Source: Leptospira noumeaensis (lineage in GTDB: Bacteria; Spirochaetota; Leptospiria; Leptospirales; Leptospiraceae). From it: DNA of 64,000 bases. The DNA lies in the NCBI RefSeq assembly GCF_004770765.1, contig NZ_RQFK01000026.1, forward strand, positions 372,001-436,000, in the 5' to 3' direction. Positions 15,641-26,075 of this stretch are shown piece by piece. The notes under the pieces were generated by a model. The model did no database searches and was not told the DNA's origin. It was given only the letters and a program-made list of their open reading frames with translations. How positions within the stretch are numbered: position 1 is the first letter of the stretch; the number at the start of each line of letters is the position of its first letter. Position numbers and translations under genes: made by a program.

Positions 15641-17341
15641 CTAACTATTTCCGATTTCTGCTTTCAGCCATTTTTTCTCGCCAATTGATTTTTTCATATT
15701 TTCAATGAGAGCAACAGTAATGTTCGTATTGAGTTTTACCATATCAGGATCTTGTGCAAAAACAATCATTTCATCGATGATATAATCAATTAAGTTCTCT
15801 ATCGACTTTCTTCCGGAAGGATCAGTTGCCATTGCCACCGTTGCTTGTGATATCGCAGAATAAATAGTCAAACTAATTTGTTTGGTAAGATTGGCTTGCA
15901 TGTCTTTTGGCAATAAAGATATGGGTTTCATATTTGCAGAAACACGTTCTGAAACTTCTGTTACCAAATTCTGGATTAACGCTTGCAAGTTGGGATTTTG
16001 GGCCGACTTAGCAATATTTTTAATCGCCACTTTTTTTAATTCATCTCGATTTTGGTCAATGGCATTCACTAGTTGGTCAAGAGAATTTCCTGACTTCACT
16101 TCATTTTGTGTTTCTGTCAAAATTTGAATTGTAACAATGTCAGAAATTTCTTCTTTGATGATATTAGAATAATAACGTAATGTTTTACTGATCAAATCAT
16201 TTCCTAAAATACGAGTGAATTGATTGGTTTGTAACATCAAATAAATTTTATAAACCCGAACCAAACGAAAAAAGCGGAATGTAGCAACAGGAATGAGTCC
16301 GAGTACATCATACCAATGATAAATCGGATATAAAAACCAAGCGATATAAGATTTATTACGAATGGCAATGAGCCAACTAATGATAAATTCAGCCAAAAAG
16401 AAAAATAGAAAAGGAGCATCTAACAACAAATAGTTATTTACGGGACTCCCATCTGAGGCAATCGCTCGGTAATAGTTCAAAGAAAAATACTCTCTAAAGT
16501 TAGCATTAAAGAATTCAATTTTTTGTTCGAGAGATCTATTTTGATCTCTCCAAAACCAAGCAAAGGCGACTACCGTTGAAGGAATCCGATCTCGATTCAA
16601 AACCGGATCTAGTTCCTGTCTTAATTTGATATCACGTGCTTTTGTTTTATGAGTTTGGTATTCATTTTTTATACCTGTTTGAATTTCAGATAAAAAATGA
16701 GTTTGTCCTGACATCGCAAAGGGATTGGTTTCTACAATCTCTAACATCCGTTTATCCATCTTTTGAAAAATCGATAAAATTTCTTTGGATTCATTTGCCT
16801 CGACACTCAAACGGTTGATAAAAGCATATTTTTCGGATAATTCACTAAGAGTTGTAATTTCATCCGTTTCTTCTAAAACACTAAAAAAATCATTGAGTTG
16901 AACTAACGTCTCTTCCACTTTTTTTCGACGGACTTGGACATCTTCAATTTGAATCGCTGACTCAAAGTTAGCGTATAAGGAATCAAACTTTTCATTGGAT
17001 ACTTGCGATTTTAAGGAAGTGAGAGTTTTATAAATTTCTTCTCTTGTGATTTTTCTTTGGTTCTCTCGAAAACCATCATCTCTAAGCTGAGTAAGATATT
17101 TTAAATCATCCACCAAATCAGTGTAAGCAACTGTAGTTCGATGAGTTTCAATTCCTAAAATTGATTTGTCATATAGTTTTAAAATTTCAGGAAACTTGTG
17201 AAAATAAAACGGTCGTAAACTCAAATAACTCAAATCAAAAATGATAAGGGCTAAGTTTCCAAGGACAACAAAAACCATCGTTATGTCCCAGAGTAATGGA
17301 ATTCCTAGTTTGTGTTTTTTGATTAAATCCCAAGAAATCAT
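15641..17341 (-). CDS. Membrane protein with S4-like segment, unknown function
   Basis: A 566-residue protein. A first membrane segment (about residues 17-42) is followed by a long, helical, probably extracytoplasmic region rich in charged residues (about 50-300). A cluster of membrane segments follows (about 308-330 and 340-360), then FRFFRLVRVYKIY (about 365-378), with arginines every three residues like the S4 helix of voltage-sensing channels. The C-terminal 180 residues are cytoplasmic and helical. No pore signature is seen. It lies 39 bases downstream of icmF on the same strand; a functional link is not evident. The family is unknown to me. Confidence 0.6.
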   Translation of the reverse strand: MISWDLIKKHKLGIPLLWDITMVFVVLGNLALIIFDLSYLSLRPFYFHKFPEILKLYDKSILGIETHRTTVAYTDLVDDLKYLTQLRDDGFRENQRKITREEIYKTLTSLKSQVSNEKFDSLYANFESAIQIEDVQVRRKKVEETLVQLNDFFSVLEETDEITTLSELSEKYAFINRLSVEANESKEILSIFQKMDKRMLEIVETNPFAMSGQTHFLSEIQTGIKNEYQTHKTKARDIKLRQELDPVLNRDRIPSTVVAFAWFWRDQNRSLEQKIEFFNANFREYFSLNYYRAIASDGSPVNNYLLLDAPFLFFFLAEFIISWLIAIRNKSYIAWFLYPIYHWYDVLGLIPVATFRFFRLVRVYKIYLMLQTNQFTRILGNDLISKTLRYYSNIIKEEISDIVTIQILTETQNEVKSGNSLDQLVNAIDQNRDELKKVAIKNIAKSAQNPNLQALIQNLVTEVSERVSANMKPISLLPKDMQANLTKQISLTIYSAISQATVAMATDPSGRKSIENLIDYIIDEMIVFAQDPDMVKLNTNITVALIENMKKSIGEKKWLKAEIGNS

Positions 17342-17380
17342 AGAGTCACCAAAGGGTAGATGGACTACCCTTTCCTTTGT

Positions 17381-20300
17381 TTACATGTTACGGCGGTACT
17401 GACCTCCCACTTCGTAAAGCGCGTGAGAAATTTGCCCTAAGGACGCCACTTTCACCGTTTCCAGTAACTCTTGAAAGATATTTTCTTTCGCACGAGCGAC
17501 TTGTTTTAATTTTGTAATCGCAAGCTCTGTTTTGTCTTCATTTCGTTTTTGAAACGCCTTCAAATTTCCAATTTGTTGTCTTTTCTCCTCATCTGTCGAT
17601 CGAATGACTTCACCTGGAATGACAGTCGGTGATCCATTTCGATTGAGGAATGTATTTACACCAATGATCGGATATTCACCTGTATGTTTTAAAGTTTCAT
17701 AATGGAGGGACTCTTCTTGAATTTTATTCCTTTGGTACATCCTCTCCATGGCACCAAGCACTCCACCTCTTTCTGTGAGTCGGTTGAATTCCGTTAAAAT
17801 GGCTTCTTCCACCAAATTAGTAAGTTCTTCAATAATGAAAGCACCTTGTAATGGATTTTCATTTTTCGCAAGACCTAACTCCCGATTGATGATAAGTTGG
17901 ATGGCAACAGCTCTTCGCACGGACTCTTCTGTGGGAGTTGTGATGGCTTCATCATAAGCATTCGTATGAAGGGAATTACAATTGTCATAAATAGCATATA
18001 GCGCTTGTAATGTGGTTCTTATGTCGTTAAAATCAATTTCTTGGGAGTGAAGTGATCTACCAGAAGTTTGGATGTGATACTTTAACATTTGGGAACGTTC
18101 ATTGGCTCGGTATTTGAACTTCATAGCCTTCGCCCAAATCCTACGAGCCACACGCCCAATCACAGAATACTCAGGATCAATTCCATTCGAAAAAAAGAAA
18201 GAAAGGTTAGGAGCAAACTCGTTGATGTCCATTCCTCGACTTAAATAGTATTCTACATAAGTAAATCCATTGGCCAATGTGAAAGCAACTTGGGTGATGG
18301 GATTGGCGCCTGCTTCTGCGATATGATACCCGCTGATGGAAACCGAATAAAAATTGCGAACTGCATTTTGGATGAAATGGTGTTGGATGTCTCCCATCAT
18401 CTTTAAGGCAAATTCAGTTGAGAAAATACAAGTGTTTTGGGCCTGGTCTTCTTTTAAAATGTCAGCTTGCACCGTGCCTCTCACTTGGGACAGGGCATCG
18501 TTTTTTAGTTTTGCATACACATCTTTCGGTAATACTTCATCACCCGTCACGCCAAGAAGCATTAGACCCAAACCATCGTTAGTTTCTGGAAGTGGCCCCC
18601 CGAAACTAGGAACCTCTTGTCCTTTAGCCGCATAAATCTTTTGGATTTGAGACTTAACTTCCTCTGTTTTCCCTTCCGCGCGAATGTATTTTTCGCAAGC
18701 CTGGTCAATCGCAGCGTTTAAGAAAAATGCAAGAACCATTGGGGCTGGCCCATTGATGGTCATGGATACAGAAGTGGAAGGATCACATAAATCAAACCCT
18801 GAATAAAGTTTTTTAGCATCATCCAGTGTGGCAACGTTCACACCAGAGTTTCCAATCTTACCGTAAATATCAGGGCGAATGTCTGGATCTTCCCCATACA
18901 ATGTCACTGAGTCGAAGGCAGTTGACAGTCGTTTGGCGGGCATTCCCGAACTCAAATAATGGAAACGCCGATTGGTTCTTTCTGGCCCACCTTCTCCGGC
19001 AAACATACGAGTTGGGTCTTCCCCACTTCGTTTGTAAGGGTACACTCCCGCCGTATAAGGAAAAAAACCGGGGAAGTTTTCTTGGTAAGACCAATGCAAA
19101 ATATCACCCCAATCCACAAAACGAGGAGTGGCAATTTTGGGAATTTTTAAATGGCTTAAGGATACCGTATAGTTATCAACTTTGATTTCTTTGCCACGAA
19201 CAAAATAAGAATACTGTTCCTTACGAAAGGATTCAATTTTTTCAGACCATGTATCTAAAATGTTTCGTGAATCAAGTGACAATGAATCCCATAACAATTG
19301 GTATTCGGATTCTAAGTCCGTTGTTGGTTTGCCTTTTTTAGATAAAACTGAAATAGCACCTTTCAGTTGGTAGGCGGATCTTGCGATTTCCGCTTCTTTC
19401 GTGATCCAATCGGCATTCCTATCAATTTCTTCTTTGATCTCTGTGAGATACCTTACACGATCTGGAGGAAGAACAACAGAGGCTTCTCCTCCTTTTTGAT
19501 TTTTCGCCGAGTTTGTTTTCCAATCTAATTGGCACTTCCCTATCACAACGCCAATCAAATGGGCATAAAGTTCATCTGTCCCTGCATCCTGGAACTGTGA
19601 CGCAATGGTTCCGTACACGGGCATTGCATCGACTGGATCATTGAATAAATTACGAGATCTTTGGTATTGTTTTTTAACATCGCGCAGAGCATCGAGGGCC
19701 CCACGTTTATCAAACTTATTGATGGAGATCACATCCGCATAATCGATCATATCGATTTTTTCTAATTGGGTGGCAGCCCCATACTCCGGTGTCATCACGT
19801 ATAACGAAACATCGGCGACTTCCGTAATTTCAGAATCACTTTGTCCAATTCCAGCAGTTTCAACAATGATGAGATCATAACCGGCAGACTTTAAAATTTG
19901 AATGGCACCTTTCACACTGCGATTGAGAGCAATGTTTGCTTCTCTTGTCGCAAAACTTCTCATATACACTCTTTCATTAAAAATCGAATTCATTCGAATC
20001 CGGTCTCCGAGAAGTGCTCCACCTGTTTTTCGTTTGGATGGATCCACCGAAAGAATCGCAATGGTTTTGTCTGGAAAATCATGTAGGTAGCGACGAACAA
20101 GTTCATCTGTCAAAGAAGACTTACCGGCCCCACCAGTTCCCGTAATTCCAAGCACGGGAATGTTTTTCTTTGGAGGTGGAAATTCTAAATTGATGGAATA
20201 ATTTGTTTTTTCTTGCAGAAGGGAAAATTCCATTTGAGTGATGGCTTGCCCCAGTGCTAAATAATTTTTGTTTTGGATTTGAGACGCCAAATTTCCGTTA

Positions 20301-20755
20301 AACGATAAAGGTGTAGGGAAATCAGATTTTTTGACCACATCATTGATCATCCCTTGCAGACCAAGAGTCCTTCCTTCATCAGGGGAATAAATATGTGCCA
20401 CACCGTATTTGTGTAAAACGTCAATTTCAGTTGGAAGGATGGTTCCACCTCCACCACCAAACACGCGAATGTGACTTGCCCCTTCCTTTTTTAAAAGATC
20501 AATCATGTATTGGAAATATTCCACATGCCCACCTTGGTAACTGGTGATGGCAATCCCTTGTACATCTTCCTGGATGGCACATTGGACAATCTCTTGCACA
20601 CTGCGATTGTGGCCCAAGTGGATCACTTCCACCCCACTTTGTTGCAAAATCCTCCGCATGATATTGATGGAGGCGTCGTGTCCGTCAAAAAGAGAGGCCG
20701 CCGTCACAAAGCGAATTTTGTTTTTGGGGGTGTAAGTAAGAATTTCGGTGGTCAT
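17381..20755 (-). CDS. icmF: Fused isobutyryl-CoA mutase (IcmF)
   Basis: A 1124-residue B12 enzyme that interconverts isobutyryl-CoA and n-butyryl-CoA (relatives also act on isovaleryl/pivalyl-CoA). Order of domains: cobalamin-binding domain (residues 14-145, base-off His in [10 protein letters not shown], plus SYQGGH and FGGGGGT); MeaI-type GTPase chaperone with Walker [13 protein letters not shown] near 204; then the mutase barrel from about 540, with the IcmF-type stretches [32 protein letters not shown] and [12 protein letters not shown]. Being one chain with an internal G-domain separates it from ordinary methylmalonyl-CoA mutase. ATG at 20753-20755 is preferred; an in-frame TTG lies nine bases upstream. 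No B12 riboswitch was seen in the 100-base leader. Confidence 0.92.
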   Translation of the reverse strand: MTTEILTYTPKNKIRFVTAASLFDGHDASINIMRRILQQSGVEVIHLGHNRSVQEIVQCAIQEDVQGIAITSYQGGHVEYFQYMIDLLKKEGASHIRVFGGGGGTILPTEIDVLHKYGVAHIYSPDEGRTLGLQGMINDVVKKSDFPTPLSFNGNLASQIQNKNYLALGQAITQMEFSLLQEKTNYSINLEFPPPKKNIPVLGITGTGGAGKSSLTDELVRRYLHDFPDKTIAILSVDPSKRKTGGALLGDRIRMNSIFNERVYMRSFATREANIALNRSVKGAIQILKSAGYDLIIVETAGIGQSDSEITEVADVSLYVMTPEYGAATQLEKIDMIDYADVISINKFDKRGALDALRDVKKQYQRSRNLFNDPVDAMPVYGTIASQFQDAGTDELYAHLIGVVIGKCQLDWKTNSAKNQKGGEASVVLPPDRVRYLTEIKEEIDRNADWITKEAEIARSAYQLKGAISVLSKKGKPTTDLESEYQLLWDSLSLDSRNILDTWSEKIESFRKEQYSYFVRGKEIKVDNYTVSLSHLKIPKIATPRFVDWGDILHWSYQENFPGFFPYTAGVYPYKRSGEDPTRMFAGEGGPERTNRRFHYLSSGMPAKRLSTAFDSVTLYGEDPDIRPDIYGKIGNSGVNVATLDDAKKLYSGFDLCDPSTSVSMTINGPAPMVLAFFLNAAIDQACEKYIRAEGKTEEVKSQIQKIYAAKGQEVPSFGGPLPETNDGLGLMLLGVTGDEVLPKDVYAKLKNDALSQVRGTVQADILKEDQAQNTCIFSTEFALKMMGDIQHHFIQNAVRNFYSVSISGYHIAEAGANPITQVAFTLANGFTYVEYYLSRGMDINEFAPNLSFFFSNGIDPEYSVIGRVARRIWAKAMKFKYRANERSQMLKYHIQTSGRSLHSQEIDFNDIRTTLQALYAIYDNCNSLHTNAYDEAITTPTEESVRRAVAIQLIINRELGLAKNENPLQGAFIIEELTNLVEEAILTEFNRLTERGGVLGAMERMYQRNKIQEESLHYETLKHTGEYPIIGVNTFLNRNGSPTVIPGEVIRSTDEEKRQQIGNLKAFQKRNEDKTELAITKLKQVARAKENIFQELLETVKVASLGQISHALYEVGGQYRRNM

Positions 20756-20857
20756 AGAGAACAACGTTCTAGAATGATTGGTGGAGATTCAATTGTAAAA
20801 TGTGACGGGAATGACATAGCTTTTGAAACTATGCCATATTTTTTCGAAAGGTCGAGA

Positions 20858-21733
20858 CTAAAGTATGGATTCCGCCTGTTTCATTAGTTCCCGCACCCGA
20901 TTTTCCAGAATTTCTGTCAGTTCTTTGGCCGCTTTTTTCTCTGGGCCTGTTGGGAACTCGGAAGGAAGGATGGGTTTTCCAATCTGGTAACGAATTTTGG
21001 TTTTGAAGGCATCCCCTGTGAGGAAAGCCTTGGGTTTGGACATATTGGTCGCCCCAACGATTCCGGATGGGATGATGGGAACTCCGGCCCGGATGGCCAG
21101 TTTTGCTGCCATCGCCCGAAAGGACTGCAATTCCCCCGTTTCCGAACGAGAACCTTCTGGATAAATGGAAAGAAGTTCCCCTTCTTTCATCAGATCCACC
21201 ATGTAGGTTTCCAGTTTTTCGTAGTAGTCCATGGCAGCCCGTTTGTCCATTTCCGAATCCTTAGCGGCATTCCGAATGATGGGCATACTCCCCCAATTGA
21301 TCAGGTTTTTTTTTACCACACTCCCGAGAGAATTCACCAAAACCTCGATGACTGGTTTGGTTAGGCTTAATGGAGGATAACTGAAAGGAGAGTTTTTATG
21401 ATTGATGATGGCCATAATCTCTTCCTGAGGATGGAAAAGTTCGTATTTGCCCAAATAAACGATCTTTCGGTCAGCAAAGGCACCTTGAACCGGAATGTCC
21501 AGATAATCGGTGTGGTTGGAGATGATGAGAGCCCCACCAGATTCGGGAATGTTTTCCGATCCGGCCACTTTGACATCGTAAATGAGTTCCAGGAGGTTAC
21601 GAAGGATGGTTTTGGGAACTTCCCTGGGAATGACAAAGAGACTTTCTAAAATATCAGCGGGGTTTTGGTTAGAATCCATAGAAACATCACATATTTCAAA
21701 ATAAAACTTTATGAAATCAAGTTGGATTTTCAT
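20858..21733 (-). CDS. 1-acyl-glycerol-3-phosphate acyltransferase-like (PlsC family)
   Basis: A 291-residue acyltransferase of the PlsC/LPLAT family. The catalytic HX4D motif is NHTDYLD at about residue 72, and the acyl-acceptor motif is YPEGSRSETGEL at about residue 195; a third block is GVPIIPSGIVG. It probably acylates a lysophospholipid at the inner membrane. No clear membrane helix is present, so it would bind peripherally. The start could instead be the ATG at 21679 (MDSNQNP), since the first 18 residues are not family-typical. The gene diverges from the PAP2 gene five bases away, so their promoters must overlap each other's coding sequence. Confidence 0.82.
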   Translation of the reverse strand: MKIQLDFIKFYFEICDVSMDSNQNPADILESLFVIPREVPKTILRNLLELIYDVKVAGSENIPESGGALIISNHTDYLDIPVQGAFADRKIVYLGKYELFHPQEEIMAIINHKNSPFSYPPLSLTKPVIEVLVNSLGSVVKKNLINWGSMPIIRNAAKDSEMDKRAAMDYYEKLETYMVDLMKEGELLSIYPEGSRSETGELQSFRAMAAKLAIRAGVPIIPSGIVGATNMSKPKAFLTGDAFKTKIRYQIGKPILPSEFPTGPEKKAAKELTEILENRVRELMKQAESIL

Positions 21734-21738
21734 CTTAG

Positions 21739-22761
21739 ATGGAAATTCCTATGAAAGAACTCCTCCTAGCACAGAGCTCCCTTTGGTTTTCCTCCCTTCC
21801 CCTGGATTCTCTCCATATTTGGGATCCCAGTCTTGGAGGAATTTTCCTTACCATTTCTACGATCTGCCATTATTTGGGAGGGAGTAGTTTTTTCCTCGGC
21901 CTCATTTCCTTTGTTTATATCTACTACCGGCCAAAACTCGCTTTTGAACTTTCGCTCGGTTTACTCACTTCCGCAGTCATAATTTCTTTATTAAAATTTT
22001 ATTTAGAAAGCCCAAGGCCTTTTCCTTATCCAGAAGCCTTTGATGAAAAGGCGTTTGGTTTGCCTTCTGGTCATGCGTATTCGGCGGTTGTCGTATGGGG
22101 ATTATTAGCTTACCGAATTCCAAAACTTTGGTTTCGAGTTCTCTCGATCCTCATCATTCTTTTTATGCCATTTTCCAGAATGTATCTCAAAGTACATTAC
22201 TTAGGTGATGTGAGTTTAGGATTTGGACTTGGTGTCATCCATTTACTCATCATCTTATTTCTCCTCGATCGATTTTATAAAAAAGATTCTGTTCCCACTT
22301 TTTTACACACAGAAAATTACCGAACCTTAAGTCTTTTGGGAATCGTAATTACTTTGTCTCCGATTGCTCTGGATTCTCCTTTTCTTTCTGTGGAACACCA
22401 CCATAGTTTGTCGGGAGTACTTACGGCAAGTGGGGCCCTTGCTGGTTTTTGGCTCGGACTTCTGTTTTATCCAAGATTTAGCAAACCAGAATTTTTAAAT
22501 TGGTCTCTTCCTCATTTTAATCTTTCCTTCGGTACTAAAAATTTTAACAATTTTTGGATTACGGTTCTTGTTCGATTGTTAGTTTTAGCGATAGTGATCT
22601 TTTTACTTTATGTAATCCCAGGAATTCTCATCAAAAAAACCATTTGGAAAGATGATCTGTTTCTCCGATACATTCGTTACTTAATGGTTGGATTTGCTCT
22701 TGTTTTCTTTGTTCCATTGGTTCTGCAAAAAATCCAAAAAGGAAAGTTTTTGCAAAACTAA
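21739..22761 (+). CDS. PAP2-family membrane phosphatase
   Basis: A 340-residue protein with about nine membrane segments. All three PAP2 motifs are visible in the first 190 residues: KFYLESPRP, PSGHAYSA and SRMYLKVHYLGD. Enzymes of this type dephosphorylate lipid phosphates or undecaprenyl diphosphate. The C-terminal half (about residues 200-340) adds further membrane segments not found in minimal family members. It begins five bases from the divergent acyltransferase gene and is followed three bases after its stop by the flippase-like gene, consistent with an envelope-lipid operon. Confidence 0.85.
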   Translation: MEIPMKELLLAQSSLWFSSLPLDSLHIWDPSLGGIFLTISTICHYLGGSSFFLGLISFVYIYYRPKLAFELSLGLLTSAVIISLLKFYLESPRPFPYPEAFDEKAFGLPSGHAYSAVVVWGLLAYRIPKLWFRVLSILIILFMPFSRMYLKVHYLGDVSLGFGLGVIHLLIILFLLDRFYKKDSVPTFLHTENYRTLSLLGIVITLSPIALDSPFLSVEHHHSLSGVLTASGALAGFWLGLLFYPRFSKPEFLNWSLPHFNLSFGTKNFNNFWITVLVRLLVLAIVIFLLYVIPGILIKKTIWKDDLFLRYIRYLMVGFALVFFVPLVLQKIQKGKFLQN

Positions 22762-22764
22762 TAC

Positions 22765-24042
22765 ATGCAGAAATTAACAAAGATATTTCAAATTTTAAAA
22801 CTAGAACTATTAAAAGAAGGAGTTCTCAAAAACTCTTTCTTTGTTAGTAGTTCCAAAGCTCTCTCTGCCATCACCAATTTGGTGTTTATGATTTATTCCG
22901 TAAATTTGTTAAGCAAAGCGGAAAATGGAAAACTCCAATACTTTTTAGGTTTTTTGCCAGTGGTTCTGGCAGTTGCGGAATTTGGCCTACCCAACGCACT
23001 CATCAAATACATCTCACCACTCGCAGACAAAAAAGAAAATCCTGGTGCGATACTCAACGCCTCACTTCGAATTAAGTTTTATTCATTTTTATTTTTATCT
23101 TTAGTATGTTTTGTCGCTTATATTACGAGTGATGAAAACTATTTTGTTTTATTACTTTTGTTATTCGGTGGGATCATCATCTCGTTTATTTCCTACTTCG
23201 AAAGCCTATTTGTATCTTATCGCAAATACAAATCATTGTCTCTTTGGAACCCTTTACCAAACGTAGTCAGACTTTTATTATTAATCTTTTTTTCTGAATC
23301 CAGTGCACACCCTCTCACTTACATGGATATCCTCGCAATTTTTTGTATTGCACCAATCTTCGTTTTATTTTTATTTTTTTTCTTCTTTGGAAAAGAAGAG
23401 ATTTCGTTTAGCGCAGAACCAAACGAGATCAAAACCAATCAAAAAAAACTTTTACTTTTTAATCTCTGGGCCTTTGCTGCTTCTATTTGTGCCATCCTTT
23501 CCGATCGATTGGAAATTTTCTTTTTAAACCAATTCCATCCGCCAGAAATTGTAGCCGACTACGGAACCGCCTTGCAGTTGTTTAGCGGATTTGTGATTAT
23601 TTTAGCTACTTTTAATTCGATTATTTTTCCAAAATTAGCAAGACTTGCCGAAACAGAAGAATTTCCCAATGTTCTAAAAAAATCTGTGTTTTTAGGTGGA
23701 ATGATAGCGATTGTTTTATCACCGGGAATTTTACTCGCAGAACCCATCTTAACCTTGTTATTCGGAACAAAATACACAAATTCGATTTCTGTATTCAAAA
23801 TTCTTTATCCTAATTTTTTACTCCAATTGGTTTTTGCTCCACTTGGAACAGCATTATTCGCCTTAGGATTGCCAAAACTCCTTGCGGGCCTTGCCCTTCT
23901 CCGTCTGATCTTTGGTGCTATCTTCGACTATTGGATCATTCCTGATTGGGGCGCCAATGGAGCTGCCATTTCACTCTTTCTCGGCCAGATTGTTTCTTGG
24001 TTGATTTTAACTGGTTACTTTATGGCTTACTTTCGGAAGTAA
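22765..24042 (+). CDS. Wzx-like polysaccharide/lipid flippase (MOP superfamily)
   Basis: A 425-residue polytopic protein with about 12 membrane segments, starting with the family-typical SFFVSSSKALSAITNLVFMI (residues 26-45), then EFGLPNALIKYI. Such proteins flip lipid-linked oligosaccharides across the inner membrane. It lacks neighbouring glycosyltransferases; the partner is the PAP2 phosphatase three bases upstream, which could recycle the lipid carrier. Its 3' end overlaps the convergent gene at 24020 by 23 bases. Confidence 0.78.
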   Translation: MQKLTKIFQILKLELLKEGVLKNSFFVSSSKALSAITNLVFMIYSVNLLSKAENGKLQYFLGFLPVVLAVAEFGLPNALIKYISPLADKKENPGAILNASLRIKFYSFLFLSLVCFVAYITSDENYFVLLLLLFGGIIISFISYFESLFVSYRKYKSLSLWNPLPNVVRLLLLIFFSESSAHPLTYMDILAIFCIAPIFVLFLFFFFFGKEEISFSAEPNEIKTNQKKLLLFNLWAFAASICAILSDRLEIFFLNQFHPPEIVADYGTALQLFSGFVIILATFNSIIFPKLARLAETEEFPNVLKKSVFLGGMIAIVLSPGILLAEPILTLLFGTKYTNSISVFKILYPNFLLQLVFAPLGTALFALGLPKLLAGLALLRLIFGAIFDYWIIPDWGANGAAISLFLGQIVSWLILTGYFMAYFRK

Positions 24043-24646
24043 CAAACTCATAGATTTTTTTATAGTTTGTTTCTAAGGTTTCCCACTCTTTTGTAGCAAC
24101 CTTGTCTCCATAGAGTTTCATATAGGATTCTTTTACAGATTTTCCTTCCGCCAAAAATTCCTTTAATTTCAAAATCACCATTTTGAATTGGATGGAATCA
24201 TTTTGGATGTCGTAGTCACGACTGATTTTGGTTCCCGAAGACATTTCAAACTGGCGGACAAATAATTCAGAGAGTCCTAAAATTCCATACCCTTCAGAGT
24301 TATTTTTACGAAACTCCGATCTAGTTTTTGCCCATGCAAGTAAAAACAACGAAGACTGGGGCGAATATCCACCTAACAAAGTACCATCGGGGAATTGCAA
24401 TTTCTGAGAAAACCGGACAATCGCTCTTGAGAGTTCTCTCCTTCTGCGAACAGAAAATTCCGTTTTTTCTACTTCTGTCAAATAGGCAAAAATAACAGCT
24501 TCTTCCTTACTATGATCCGTCTTTTCAAAAAACCGACTCAAATCATGAGAAAAACGAGTGTCAGCTTCTCTATAAGAAAAAATAACCAACAGAAGAGGGA
24601 AAATGAGAAGAAATCCATGTCTGTATTTCAAAAGTATTTTCTTCAT
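24020..24646 (-). CDS. Hypothetical membrane-anchored protein
   Basis: A 208-residue protein with an N-terminal hydrophobic segment (HGFLLIFPLLLVIFSY) acting as signal or anchor; the rest is charged and helical, with an RRRRELSRAIVRF cluster. No family is recognised. It overlaps the flippase gene by 23 bases at its 3' end, and its 5' end overlaps the start of the divergent outer-membrane gene by 44 bases, so its own promoter lies within that gene. Confidence 0.55.
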   Translation of the reverse strand: MKKILLKYRHGFLLIFPLLLVIFSYREADTRFSHDLSRFFEKTDHSKEEAVIFAYLTEVEKTEFSVRRRRELSRAIVRFSQKLQFPDGTLLGGYSPQSSLFLLAWAKTRSEFRKNNSEGYGILGLSELFVRQFEMSSGTKISRDYDIQNDSIQFKMVILKLKEFLAEGKSVKESYMKLYGDKVATKEWETLETNYKKIYEFVTSESKP

Positions 24647-26075
24647 CCCTAAAAGTATCGGGATAGTTTCCTTTCTCTTAGTTTCTTTTTTTTCTAATCT
24701 TTTCGCAGTGTCTTATTCGGACTCCGTAATGGACGATGACCGCGCCAACCGTCAGTTTGGGCGAGTGGTAGTGAAGGAAAGGAACCAATCCATACCCGAA
24801 CCATCTGACAAACCCGGATTTGGCCTCCATACAGAACTCATCGCGGGAGGAAAATTCCAATCCCAAAAAGGGGGACTGGATTCGGAAAAGGCCAATCGTT
24901 ATTATTCACAAGGAATTTTAACCACACCCAGTTTATTTTATTACACAGGACAAGGTTGGAATTTAGGAATCCTAATCGCACCACGAGTTGGTGTTTCTGA
25001 AGGAAGGATCATAGATAAAGAAATAAGAACTATTTACGATTCTGAAATCACAGCCCTTGCCTCAAAAGATATTTCAGGAATCCAATTGGCTTTGGAAGTG
25101 GGTCGTGGGTTCAACCGACTCGACAGGTTTGGTTTCTTTTTTGTGGGAATGGCCAATTATGGATCTGTTTCTTTTTCTCATTCTTCCGGCTTTCGCATAA
25201 CAGGAATTCACTTAAATGCAAAACCGGAATTGGAAAATTGGTCCGCACCTCCTTGGAGTGGATACAGACGAGAGATTTACGGAGGACTTCTTGGTTCCGA
25301 AAAAACTTTATTTTGGGAAGAGTTTCGTTTTTTCCATTACGTATATAATGATCCCAACCATAATACCAATGGAGAAATCCTCTCCGGCCAAAGAGTCTCC
25401 GGGCGTTATTCCTACAGTGGAATGGAATTTCAATCTAGGAAATTTTGGGAAACCTGGGCAGTCGATTTAGTTGGGATCCGTTTACTCGGAGAATCAAAAT
25501 CATCTTCTTCCCCTTGGTTGGAAAAACAAACTGCAACGAATTCCTACCTAGGTTATATGTCCTTACATTCCAAAGGTGAAAAATTGAGTTTTGCTTTGGC
25601 AGGTCTTGTCACAAAAAAAGACGAAAAGGATCGATTGGATTCAAATAGCAATGGTTATGCGTCTAGTTTTGCCGAACCAAGAGTCCTCGGTGGTTATTCG
25701 TCTTTTTTATTGTATCAATCTTTGGATTTAGTAAACCCACCAGGTTTTCGTGATGTACAGACAAAAGAAAATCCTAACTTTGAAAACAAAGGGAATCGTA
25801 TTTATGGAATCCAAATGGGATATGATTGGTATTCCTGGTTCAGAACTGATATTTTTTTAAATCGATCCGATTCCCTTTTAGGCAAAGGAAATGAGGTCAT
25901 CGGTAAACTTAGTTTTTCATCCAACGACTACGGTAAATTATTTTCTCAGATGAGTGTTTCCTACACAGTGATGGATCCTAATGCCACAAGGGTTCTAATC
26001 ACAGAACCATTTACTGAAGAATTATCCAAAAAAGAATACATTCGATTCTATGTATCTTTAGGAATTCAGTTTTAG
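24603..26075 (+). CDS. Probable outer-membrane beta-barrel protein
   Basis: A 490-residue protein. The N-terminus is basic, followed by IGIVSFLLVSFFSNLFAVS, a signal peptide with a long n-region; AGAGGGA lies five bases ahead of the ATG, supporting this start. The mature protein is rich in aromatic, alternating beta-strand patterns (NLGILIAPRVGVS, GIQLALEVGRGF, SFALAGLVTKK) and ends EYIRFYVSLGIQF, with the terminal phenylalanine recognised by the BAM machinery. No defined family is recognised. Transport or adhesion are both possible. Confidence 0.65.
   Translation: MRRNPCLYFKSIFFIPKSIGIVSFLLVSFFSNLFAVSYSDSVMDDDRANRQFGRVVVKERNQSIPEPSDKPGFGLHTELIAGGKFQSQKGGLDSEKANRYYSQGILTTPSLFYYTGQGWNLGILIAPRVGVSEGRIIDKEIRTIYDSEITALASKDISGIQLALEVGRGFNRLDRFGFFFVGMANYGSVSFSHSSGFRITGIHLNAKPELENWSAPPWSGYRREIYGGLLGSEKTLFWEEFRFFHYVYNDPNHNTNGEILSGQRVSGRYSYSGMEFQSRKFWETWAVDLVGIRLLGESKSSSSPWLEKQTATNSYLGYMSLHSKGEKLSFALAGLVTKKDEKDRLDSNSNGYASSFAEPRVLGGYSSFLLYQSLDLVNPPGFRDVQTKENPNFENKGNRIYGIQMGYDWYSWFRTDIFLNRSDSLLGKGNEVIGKLSFSSNDYGKLFSQMSVSYTVMDPNATRVLITEPFTEELSKKEYIRFYVSLGIQF

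Noticed and set aside
18826..19185. Plus-strand open frame of 119 codons inside icmF
   Set aside because: Antisense shadow of a strongly conserved enzyme region.
20756..20857. Possible B12 riboswitch or terminator ahead of icmF
   Set aside because: Only a five-base CATAG/CTATG stem is visible; no B12-box sequence and too short for a cobalamin riboswitch.
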